From contig JAKJFK010000122.1 in the NCBI GenBank assembly GCA_022704925.1, positions 1-5,459 of the forward strand: a DNA stretch of 5,459 nucleotides, given 5' to 3'. Made by a program: the position numbers and the translations under genes. Source of the DNA: a candidate division TA06 bacterium. Its GTDB lineage: Bacteria > Ratteibacteria > UBA8468 > MWAK01. Positions 1-5,459 of the stretch are shown here, one piece after another (position 1 is the stretch's first letter; each line of letters starts with the position of its first letter). The notes below the pieces were generated by a model. The model had not been told where the DNA came from. It was given only the letters and a program-made list of their open reading frames with translations, and ran no database searches.

Positions 1-87
1 GGCCGGCCGGGTCTGGGCCCGGCCGGCGGCGGCCGCCGTCAGGGTTAAGGCGGCCAGCAGCCCGGCCGCGATCATCCGATAGCGCAT
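1..87 (-). CDS. Exported protein, N-terminal signal peptide only (3' end outside window)
   Basis: Only 29 codons fall in the window and the frame is open at the left edge. They form a textbook Sec signal peptide: a basic n-region MRYRM, a hydrophobic core of about 16 residues rich in Ala and Leu (IAAGLLAALTLTAAAA), and a c-region GRA followed by QTRPA, with likely cleavage after Ala23 leaving Gln24. There is no Cys at the cleavage site, so it does not look like a lipoprotein. A strong GGGAGG ribosome-binding site sits 4 nt before the ATG, supporting this start. The gene begins 83 nt after the stop of the membrane protein on the same strand, with a hairpin between them, so it may be a weaker downstream member of the operon or a separate unit. 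The mature protein is not visible and no function can be assigned. Confidence 0.75.
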   Translation of the reverse strand, partial: MRYRMIAAGLLAALTLTAAAAGRAQTRPA

Positions 88-91
88 GGTG

Positions 92-97
92 CCTCCC
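92..97 (-). promoter_or_regulatory. Ribosome-binding site of the exported-protein gene
   Basis: Read on the minus strand this is GGGAGG, followed by the 4-nt spacer CACC and ATG. It is one of the strongest Shine-Dalgarno matches in the window. It is the main support, besides the signal peptide, that the truncated frame at the left edge is a real gene. Confidence 0.75.
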
Positions 98-115
98 GGA
101 GTATTTGCGTGTTTG

Positions 116-145
116 GCCCGCGCCGGATCAAAATCCGGCGCGGGC
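116..145 (-). terminator. Perfect 13-bp hairpin after the membrane protein gene (no U-tract)
   Basis: The arms are gcccgcgccggat (116-128) and atccggcgcgggc (133-145), perfectly complementary, with the 4-nt loop caaa (TTTG in the minus-strand RNA). The hairpin begins 25 nt after the stop of the membrane protein gene. Neither strand shows a T-run after the stem, so it is not a classical intrinsic terminator. It may be a U-less terminator, an RNA-stabilising 3' structure, or an element that lowers expression of the downstream exported protein. The inverted repeat is directly visible; its role is inferred from position. Confidence 0.55.
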
Positions 146-170
146 GATGGGTTGAGCCGCCCGGTCCGGT

Positions 171-2087
171 TCAGATCCAGAAGATCTGGTTTCCGATCTT
201 GCCGGTGAAGCCGTCGATGATCAGCCAGATGCCGTTGACGACGAACTGTCCGACGATCAGGCCGATGAAGAAGAGCTTGGACCGTTCGTAGATCCTGACC
301 CCGGCGTACTTGAGCAGGATGCTCTTCAGGAGCCAGGCGATGAAGATGGAGAACCAGAGCTGGGTGGTCAGGTAGATGGTCGAGAAGGCCAGCCCGAGCG
401 GGTGGAAGGGAAACCAGAGCAGCCGGGTGCGCAGGAACTGGAAGGCGACCGCCAGGCCGGCCCCGAGCAGGGTGAAGTTCAGGTAGAGCTTGTTGTGGAC
501 CGAGCCCGGGTCCTTGATGACCTCAGCGATATAACGCCAGGGATAGACCGGTCCGGAGATGAAGTACCAGCGGGTAGCGTTGATGGCCCCGGCCCGGTAA
601 CCGAAGAAGAGGACCGCCCAGATGGCCGTGACCATGGCCACCAGGATGGAGATCAGGATGGCCCAGAAGAGGAGGCGGCGCCGGGCCCGGACGTCCTCGA
701 TCATCTTCAGGCCGTTGGCCACCGAGGCCATGACGAAGGTCCGGATGTCGGCCGCATAGGCGAAGGTGAGGCCCAGGGCGGCCATGCCGGTCTGTCCGAT
801 CCGGTTGTAACCGAGAGTCGAGGTGGTGATTACCGAAGGGATCATGGGCGCCCGGGTGGCGGCCAGGCCGCCCTCGGTCACGACCCGGGTGATGCCGATA
901 TAGATGAAGAGGGCGGCCGCCAGGAAGAAGACCGCCGGCAACAGCGGCAGTCCGCTGGCCACCAGCCAGCCGACCAGAAAGACCAGGCAGATTATCGTGC
1001 CCCAGAAGGCCACCCGGTAGGGAACGATTTCATCGGCGTCGTCCGGGTTCGCCTTCGGCCGGACCGCGGCGGTGAAGACCGAGGCCAGTTGGCGCCGGGC
1101 CAGCCAGAAACTGTAAAGCATCAGGGCGACCAGGGCGCCCAGCGACTGCCAGTCAAGGATCGGCCGGGCGGTGTAAGGAAGGTAGCCGGTGGTTCCGAAA
1201 CCGGTGATGTTCAGGAAGCCCTGCTCGACCGTGGTGAGCAGGGCGAAGAACCAGAGGCTGAAGGACATCGGGATGTTGACGAAGTAGGTAAAGCCGATCA
1301 TCGGGAAACTGACCCGGAAGGGAAGCTGGATGGTCGCCCGGAAGATCGGGATGGTGTTGTCAAGTTTGAGGGCCGGCACCGACTCGAAGTAGAAGTGCAG
1401 CCCGTTGAGGGAGCCGATCAGGGCGGTGATGGCGAATCCGGTCCAGAAGAGAGGGTTGCGAAAGAGGTTGTTGGCGTGGGCATTGATCATCTCCAGCGGG
1501 GTCTTGGTAAGCGGATAATTCAATATTTCGTTCTGTTCCCACTGCCGGCGCAGGATGACCATCAGGAAGATCATCACCAGGTAGAGAGCCATGAGAAAGG
1601 CGGCCCAGGGGAGCAGGGGCTTCACCCAGGCCAGCCAGGGTATGGACTCTCCCTTGGGCAGCCCTTCGTAGAACCAGGCGACCGCGTTTTCATCCCGGAC
1701 GATCAGCCAGGGTTTGAGGTAGGGGATGATGGTCTCGGCCCAGCGGTTGCTGCTGGTGGCGTAGTAGCTGGCGGAACTGATGGTCGGGATCAGGTAAAGG
1801 ATCAGGCCCATGGTCGGGATGGCGCAGGCCACGATCATCATCACGTAGACCAGGATCATCTCGGCGCTCGAGAAGGCCAGGCGGCGGCAGTACCGGCGCA
1901 GCAGGAGGTTGAGCAGGACCAGCCAGAAGAGGAAGAAGATGGCCGAGGAGGCGGTGAAATCTTCGGCCATGTAGGAGCCCTGGACGGCGATCTGGTTATA
2001 GACGTTGCCCAGGGCGATCAGGGCGGCCATGACCGCGCCGGTGATGATCGAGCGCAGGGTGAATTCGTTCTTCTCCAATTTTTCCAT
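171..2087 (-). CDS. Polytopic membrane protein, DUF6785/DUF6784 type; possible OPT-like transporter
   Basis: A 638-residue inner-membrane protein with about 12-14 hydrophobic segments, roughly at 13-33, 45-63, 76-103 (perhaps two), 156-179, 212-230, 262-285, 315-330, 360-380, 383-402, 430-446, 474-497, 535-552, 562-590 and 604-625. The N-terminal half has the DUF6785-like stretch LPKGESIPW (143-151), a Trp/Pro-rich PLLPW (157-161), then RRQWEQNEILNYPL (180-193). The C-terminal part has FPFHPLGLAFS (559-569), LLKSILLKYAG (586-596) and a final GLIVGQ with IDGFTG, typical of DUF6784. TRVVTEGG (400-407) is a conserved-looking re-entrant-type segment. I recognise the family from these patterns, without a search; a relationship to oligopeptide transporters is inference. 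The ATG follows GGAG (2094-2097) with a 6-nt spacer. The N-terminus is charged and has no cleavable signal. Next to cytoplasmic M55 and amidase-type enzymes, solute import is the simplest role. Confidence 0.85.
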   Translation of the reverse strand: MEKLEKNEFTLRSIITGAVMAALIALGNVYNQIAVQGSYMAEDFTASSAIFFLFWLVLLNLLLRRYCRRLAFSSAEMILVYVMMIVACAIPTMGLILYLIPTISSASYYATSSNRWAETIIPYLKPWLIVRDENAVAWFYEGLPKGESIPWLAWVKPLLPWAAFLMALYLVMIFLMVILRRQWEQNEILNYPLTKTPLEMINAHANNLFRNPLFWTGFAITALIGSLNGLHFYFESVPALKLDNTIPIFRATIQLPFRVSFPMIGFTYFVNIPMSFSLWFFALLTTVEQGFLNITGFGTTGYLPYTARPILDWQSLGALVALMLYSFWLARRQLASVFTAAVRPKANPDDADEIVPYRVAFWGTIICLVFLVGWLVASGLPLLPAVFFLAAALFIYIGITRVVTEGGLAATRAPMIPSVITTSTLGYNRIGQTGMAALGLTFAYAADIRTFVMASVANGLKMIEDVRARRRLLFWAILISILVAMVTAIWAVLFFGYRAGAINATRWYFISGPVYPWRYIAEVIKDPGSVHNKLYLNFTLLGAGLAVAFQFLRTRLLWFPFHPLGLAFSTIYLTTQLWFSIFIAWLLKSILLKYAGVRIYERSKLFFIGLIVGQFVVNGIWLIIDGFTGKIGNQIFWI

Positions 2088-2144
2088 GCTTCTCTCCGCT
2101 TGGGTGACCCGCCGGACCCGGCAGACCGGGACAACCGGTTTTTT

Positions 2145-3056
2145 CTATTTATTATAATATTTTTTGGCCGCCTTGAGCTGGTGGTCGGTTGAATCCTTGA
2201 TATACCGGCGGTAGGTCCGCAGTTCGAACTCCCTGGCCACGGCCGGGATCGAGAGTTCCGGATCGGCCGCTTCCAGGATGAACCAGGCCTCCGGGCCGAG
2301 GGTCTCGATCCGGATCCGGTCCCCGTAACGGGCCCGGATCGCCTTCAGCCGGTCGCCCTGGTAATCCCAGTGGAAGACGGCGCTTTCCAGGTCGAGAACC
2401 CGGGTGACCCACCAGGAGAAGCGGTCGGTCCGGTCGAGCCAGCGGCCGGCGTTGTCGAGGATGCCGGAGGGGGTCTGCTGGACCGCTGAGACGATCGGGA
2501 CCCGGTTCTGGAAGCCGAGCGTCTCCAGCAGCCGTCCGGCCGGGAAGGCCGAGGAAAAAACGATCAGTTCCGCGCCCCGTTCCACCAGCCGCCGCGTCTC
2601 GTCGGGCCAGTTGACATCGAAGCAGATCTGGATCCCGATCCGGCCGAAATCGGTCTTGAGCGGTTCCGGGTCCGGACGCCCCGGGCAGACCCCCCGCTTC
2701 AATTCGGTGTCGGTCAGGTGGATCTTGTCGTAACGGCCGGCGATCTTACCCGCCCGGTTGACCAGGAGGGCGGTGTTATAAAGGCGCCCCTGCCGTTTTT
2801 CATAGATGGAGCCGACCAGCCAGCACCGGTGGCGCAGGGCCAGTTTCTGCAGGGTCTCGGTGCCCAGGCCCGGTTTCTTCTCCAGGGTGGGCAGTCCGGA
2901 ATAGGGGAAGACCTCCGGAACGGCGACCAGGTCCGGCTTCAAGCCGGCCATTTCGGCCAGGGACTCCTCCAGGTACTTCAGGTTATCTTCGGGCGTCCGG
3001 GGCTGGCGATACTCCCGGGCCATCCCAAGCGCCACCGCGGTTATTCTCCTGGACAT
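2145..3056 (-). CDS. Nitrilase-superfamily carbon-nitrogen hydrolase
   Basis: A 303-residue CN_hydrolase protein, expected to hydrolyse an amide, N-carbamoyl or related C-N bond through a cysteine thiol. The triad is complete: E48 in AVPEVF, K111 in GRYDKIHL, and C145 in GIQICFDVNWPDE. E118, in E-L-K-R-G-x-x-P-G, probably supplies the second structural Glu. After the core, which ends near residue 225, an extension of about 80 residues runs to a basic tail ending KKYYNK. The ATG is preceded by GAGGAG (3061-3066) with a 4-nt spacer. No signal peptide, so cytoplasmic. It lies 46 nt after the M55 gene and 57 nt before the membrane protein gene. The last codons are strikingly AT-rich compared with the rest of the window. 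Candidate roles are amidase or N-carbamoyl-amino-acid hydrolase acting with the M55 enzyme. True nitrile hydrolysis is unlikely on general family grounds. Substrate unknown. Confidence 0.92.
   Translation of the reverse strand: MSRRITAVALGMAREYRQPRTPEDNLKYLEESLAEMAGLKPDLVAVPEVFPYSGLPTLEKKPGLGTETLQKLALRHRCWLVGSIYEKRQGRLYNTALLVNRAGKIAGRYDKIHLTDTELKRGVCPGRPDPEPLKTDFGRIGIQICFDVNWPDETRRLVERGAELIVFSSAFPAGRLLETLGFQNRVPIVSAVQQTPSGILDNAGRWLDRTDRFSWWVTRVLDLESAVFHWDYQGDRLKAIRARYGDRIRIETLGPEAWFILEAADPELSIPAVAREFELRTYRRYIKDSTDHQLKAAKKYYNK
2151..2156 (-). promoter_or_regulatory. Possible internal -10 element upstream of the membrane protein gene
   Basis: The minus strand reads TATAAT exactly, within an AT-rich island (about 2141-2165) spanning the last codons of the nitrilase-like gene. 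A transcript starting some 7 nt downstream would carry a leader of about 57 nt before the membrane protein ATG. No -35 resembling TTGACA is found at 16-18 nt spacing, and there is no extended -10 TG. The same bases encode the C-terminal Tyr-Tyr-Asn-Lys, so coding constraint is an alternative. Low confidence. Confidence 0.25.
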
Positions 3057-3102
3057 CGCGCTCCTCTCTCCGGGGACCGGGTTTCGTTCCGGCCTGGATG
3101 CT

Positions 3103-3879
3103 TCAAATAGGCAAATCGTTGAGTGAAGAACTTCTTCGCACGACCGTGCGTTCGTCCAGCGGCTCGGCCCCCTTCTTCAGGAAATTTTCGAGGGAGACCC
3201 CTTCCTTGACCCGGATGACCAGTTCGTAGGGCGGCTCGACCCGGTAGGGCGGGATGGCGCCGATCCGGCCGACCGCCTCGGCCGCGCCGGCCCGGATGAC
3301 TTCCCGGGCGCGGGCCGGCGACAGGTGCAGGGCCGTCTCCAGGCCCAGCCCCTCCTTGACCGTCACCCCGACGATGTCCGGGACAAGTTCCCGCGCCTCG
3401 GCCACGGCCCGGTCGTCCCCGGAGATGAAGACGGTCGGCACGCCGTAACTGCCGGCCAGGGCGGCCCGGCATCCGAACTCGCCGATCAGCCGGCCGTTCA
3501 ACCGGTAGTATTCGATGGTCAGGGAGGAATAGGTATGGGCCAGGTTGCCGTTCTCGGTGGCGGCCCGGGCGTGCTGTCCGACGAAGAAGAGCCCGTCGAA
3601 ACCATGGTCAAGCAGCCCGGGCGGGGGCAGCGGCCCGCGGTTGATGAGCCGGGCTTTCGGGTGGAACTCGGTGATGTCGATGCCGCCGTTGCCGTGGCCG
3701 TCCATGACGACCACCTCGGCGGCCGGGTCGGCCTCCAGGATGCCGTCCACCGCGGCATTCACCTCGCGGGTCAGCAGGGTCATGGCCACCTTCTTCTCCG
3801 GCCGCTCCGCCTCCCGGGTCTGGAAGAAGCGGGCCACCCCGGCCACGCCCTCGATATCGGTCATGATGTATATTTTCAT
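3103..3879 (-). CDS. dppA: M55-family D-aminopeptidase (DppA-like metallopeptidase)
   Basis: A 258-residue Peptidase_M55 protein, close in length to B. subtilis DppA (about 274). DppA is a cytoplasmic zinc-dependent, self-compartmentalising decamer that releases N-terminal D-amino acids such as D-Ala. The known catalytic set is present: D8 and E10 in the opening TDIEG, H62 in DGHGNGG, H103 in GQHARA, the nucleophile-type H115 in NLAHTYS, and E134 in IGEFG. GDDR (154-157) and VKEGLG (174-179) also fit the family. The ATG follows AAGGA (3884-3888) with a 4-nt spacer, and MKIYIMTDIEG matches the usual family N-terminus. No signal peptide, so it should act on imported substrate. In B. subtilis dppA opens a dipeptide ABC transporter operon; here the candidate transporter is the DUF6785-type gene two genes downstream. 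Family is firm; activity on D-aminoacyl peptides is inferred, as some M55 members are uncharacterised. Confidence 0.93.
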   Translation of the reverse strand: MKIYIMTDIEGVAGVARFFQTREAERPEKKVAMTLLTREVNAAVDGILEADPAAEVVVMDGHGNGGIDITEFHPKARLINRGPLPPPGLLDHGFDGLFFVGQHARAATENGNLAHTYSSLTIEYYRLNGRLIGEFGCRAALAGSYGVPTVFISGDDRAVAEARELVPDIVGVTVKEGLGLETALHLSPARAREVIRAGAAEAVGRIGAIPPYRVEPPYELVIRVKEGVSLENFLKKGAEPLDERTVVRRSSSLNDLPI

Positions 3880-3902
3880 TATTTCCTTCGGGAACCGCCG
3901 GC

Positions 3903-4778
3903 TCAGAGTTTAAGCAGCCGGATCGCGTTCCGGCTGGTGATCTTCTCGTAAATCTCCGGAGTGATCGCCCGCTCGTCCTTGAGTTGTTTAAGATAAGCGG
4001 CCAGCGGCGCCGGCGTATCCGGGGCGCAGATGTCGGTGCCGAAGTAGAGGCGGTCCTGGAACTCCTCCAGGAGGGCGAGTCCGAACTCCCGGTCGCGGCT
4101 GACGGCATTGTAGCCGCTCCGGGCCGAGAGGTCGCCGTGCAGGTTCGGGTAGCGCCGCAGCAGCTCGACCGTCCGCCCCGGCCGCCGGACCGGGCCGGCG
4201 GGATAACCGTTGCGTTCTTCCGGGCTCGCCAGGGGCGCGATCTCGGCCCAGAAGGGCTGGGAGTGGCCCAGGAAGACCAGTTCCGGGAATCTGGCCAGGG
4301 CCCCTTCGAGCAGCGGCAGTCCGGGCAGGTCGTAGAGGCCGTAACAGCCGGTCAGGGCCGGCCCGATGTGGAAGGTCAGCGGCATTCCGAGCCGCTGGCA
4401 GTGGCCGAAGAGGTTCTCGACCATCGGGTGGTTGAAGGGCAGGCTGGCGGCGACTTCGCCCACGCCCCGGCAGCCGGCCGCGCGGTAGAATTCCAGCAGT
4501 CCGCCCAGGTCGGCCCAGGCGGAGTTCCCGACCTGGCGCGGATCAATGTTGCAGAAGGGCAGGAAACGGTCCGGGAAGTCGGCGCAGATCTCCAGCACCT
4601 CCTCCACGCCCTGGAGCGAGAGAGCGCACTCCGGGTGGATGATCGGCAGGATGACCGCCCGGTCCACCCCGAGTTCCCGGTAGCGTTCCAGCAGTTCGAC
4701 CGGGGTGGTGAGGGCGGTCCGGCCGTCGCGGGGAAAGCCGTGATTGCGGACCGTGTGGACGTGGATGTCGATGATCAT
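3903..4778 (-). CDS. Amidohydrolase family protein (Amidohydro_2 / COG2159, metal-dependent TIM barrel)
   Basis: A 291-residue metal-dependent hydrolase of the amidohydrolase superfamily. Likely metal ligands are visible in family order: H6 and H8 in IHVHT at the end of strand 1, E108 in GVGEV, H137 in TFHIG, H172 in LGHSQPFW and D249 in FGTD. A segment around residues 193-224, with GPVRRPG, RRYPNLHGDLSARSG and YNAV, is typical of a COG2159 subgroup. The start is set by the HxH motif only five residues in; the frame stays open upstream to about 5225, but that part is out-of-frame translation of the oxidoreductase gene. The ATG shares four bases with the preceding stop. Only a weak GGA (4784-4786) precedes it, so coupling probably drives translation. 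No signal peptide, so cytoplasmic. The family includes decarboxylases (ACMSD type) and lactone or amide hydrolases, so the reaction cannot be assigned. The M55 gene follows after 23 nt. Confidence 0.9.
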   Translation of the reverse strand: MIIDIHVHTVRNHGFPRDGRTALTTPVELLERYRELGVDRAVILPIIHPECALSLQGVEEVLEICADFPDRFLPFCNIDPRQVGNSAWADLGGLLEFYRAAGCRGVGEVAASLPFNHPMVENLFGHCQRLGMPLTFHIGPALTGCYGLYDLPGLPLLEGALARFPELVFLGHSQPFWAEIAPLASPEERNGYPAGPVRRPGRTVELLRRYPNLHGDLSARSGYNAVSRDREFGLALLEEFQDRLYFGTDICAPDTPAPLAAYLKQLKDERAITPEIYEKITSRNAIRLLKL

Positions 4779-5459
4779 CTTTTTCCGGCCCGGCGGGTCC
4801 GGGCGGCCGGCGCCCTTTTGCCCTCCAGGTATTCGGCGGCCCGGAAGAGGATCTCCAGGCTCTTCAGGTTGTCGGAGAGGTCGGTCTCCCAGGGGGCACC
4901 TTTCCGGATGGCCCGGCTGAATCCTTCCAGCAGTTCCCGGTCCATGCCCCGCCAGTCGCCGGTCTCGACCGCGATCCGGCGGCGCGTCTCCTGTCCGACC
5001 GCCCGTTTCACCTGGTGCAGCCAGAGCTGGGGGTCGCGGTCGATCTCGCCGCCCATTTCCAGGCTGCCGGCACTGCCGGCCAGCCGTATCTCCCCGGAGT
5101 GGGGGGTCTCGCGGCCGGCCTCGGCGTAACTGGCATTGTAGCAGAGGGTCCAGCCGCCCGACATGCGGGCGGTCAGGCGCAGGCAGTGTCCCTTCCGGCT
5201 TTGCTTCCACCAGGGCGGGTCCCATTCGGAGGCCTCGACCGAGAGGGGCCGGCCGCCTCCGATCGAACGGGCCAGGTCAATGTGGTGGACGCCGTGGTTG
5301 AAGAGGACCGCGTGCGGATGGCCCAGTTTCAGGGCCGGCCGCCAGCGGTGGAAATTAATCTCCAGGCTGTTCAGGCGGCCGATGGCGCCCTCGGCCAGCA
5401 GCTCCCGGCACCGGCGGGCCAGGGGGTTGAACCTCATGTTCTGGACCACCGCCAGCCGG
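4775..5459 (-). CDS. Gfo/Idh/MocA-family oxidoreductase, C-terminal part (5' end outside window)
   Basis: The frame is open to the right edge, so the gene begins outside the window; the GTG at 5449 is internal, because coding continues upstream as Arg-Leu-Ala. About 227 residues are visible. Numbering from the first complete codon (5458), the family pattern is N7-M-R9-x-x-P12, then a helix ending E23-G-A-I-G27, then G56-V-H58-H-I-D61-L-A, followed by the beta-sheet domain with LAGSAGSLEMGG. This fits the substrate-binding half of NAD(P)-dependent sugar or inositol dehydrogenase-like proteins; the Rossmann fold and EKP-type lysine would lie outside the window. The Asp usually found four residues before the conserved His is Asn54 here. 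No membrane segment is visible and the part seen looks cytoplasmic. The stop overlaps the next start as ATGA, implying translational coupling. Substrate cannot be told. The family call is firm; a redox activity is less certain. Confidence 0.88.
   Translation of the reverse strand, partial: RLAVVQNMRFNPLARRCRELLAEGAIGRLNSLEINFHRWRPALKLGHPHAVLFNHGVHHIDLARSIGGGRPLSVEASEWDPPWWKQSRKGHCLRLTARMSGGWTLCYNASYAEAGRETPHSGEIRLAGSAGSLEMGGEIDRDPQLWLHQVKRAVGQETRRRIAVETGDWRGMDRELLEGFSRAIRKGAPWETDLSDNLKSLEILFRAAEYLEGKRAPAARTRRAGKR

Noticed and set aside
2111-2147. Possible plus-strand intrinsic terminator ending in a T-run near 2139-2144
   Set aside because: The only pairing before the T-run is a short ccgg-based stem with a long loop, and no plus-strand gene exists to terminate.
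402-2192. 596-codon open frame on the plus strand, antisense to the membrane protein gene
   Set aside because: The product is a low-complexity Gly/Asp/Glu/Gln/Arg-rich chain with no domain logic, as expected from the mirror frame of a GC-rich hydrophobic gene. The opposite strand has a coherent membrane protein with a Shine-Dalgarno site.
3057-3102. 46-nt gap between the M55 and nitrilase-like genes, examined for regulatory structure
   Set aside because: Apart from the GAGGAG ribosome-binding site of the downstream gene I see no promoter, hairpin or small gene.
3041-3472. 143-codon minus-strand frame overlapping the M55 gene
   Set aside because: It is a Gly/Arg/Pro-rich alternative frame within the M55 coding sequence, with no motif of its own.
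3325-3951. 208-codon plus-strand frame opposite the M55 gene
   Set aside because: The M55 gene on the other strand has all catalytic residues in place, and this frame shows no recognisable domain.
3984-5129. 381-codon open frame on the plus strand across the amidohydrolase and oxidoreductase genes
   Set aside because: It crosses two well-supported minus-strand genes, has no family motifs, and its composition is that of an antisense shadow.
4779-5225. Longer amidohydrolase with about 149 extra N-terminal residues
   Set aside because: This region in that frame is out-of-frame translation of the oxidoreductase gene, Pro/Arg/Gly-rich and domain-free. The HxH metal motif belongs at the N-terminus, fixing the start at 4778.

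Overview
This is a GC-rich bacterial window, densely coded on the minus strand. Six genes run from the right edge to the left edge with short gaps or overlaps, and I see no convincing plus-strand gene and no RNA gene. The window matches no organism I can name. The mix of a DUF6785/DUF6784-type membrane protein, a COG2159-type amidohydrolase and a Gfo/Idh/MocA protein resembles Planctomycetota, Verrucomicrobiota, Lentisphaerota, Armatimonadota or related uncultured lineages. That assignment is inference from family distribution, not a sequence match.

In transcription order (right to left) the genes are: (1) the C-terminal part of a Gfo/Idh/MocA-family oxidoreductase, cut by the right edge (4775-5459); (2) a metal-dependent amidohydrolase of the Amidohydro_2 family (3903-4778), whose ATG overlaps the previous stop as ATGA; (3) an M55-family D-aminopeptidase of the DppA type with all catalytic residues (3103-3879); (4) a nitrilase-superfamily carbon-nitrogen hydrolase with an intact Glu-Lys-Cys triad (2145-3056); (5) a large polytopic membrane protein of the DUF6785/DUF6784 type, possibly a transporter related to oligopeptide transporters (171-2087); (6) the first 29 codons of an exported protein with a clear signal peptide (1-87), cut by the left edge. 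Gaps are -4, 23, 46, 57 and 83 nt, so genes 1-5 look like one operon. A perfect 13-bp hairpin without a U-tract lies between genes 5 and 6.

The most interesting reading is that genes 3-5 form a compact module for taking up and hydrolysing an amide- or peptide-bonded compound. In Bacillus subtilis the M55 enzyme DppA is encoded with a dipeptide ABC transporter. Here the same enzyme type sits beside a single-polypeptide candidate transporter and an amidase-type hydrolase, with a second hydrolase and a sugar-dehydrogenase-like protein upstream. The enzyme families are well supported. The shared substrate and the transport role are hypotheses.
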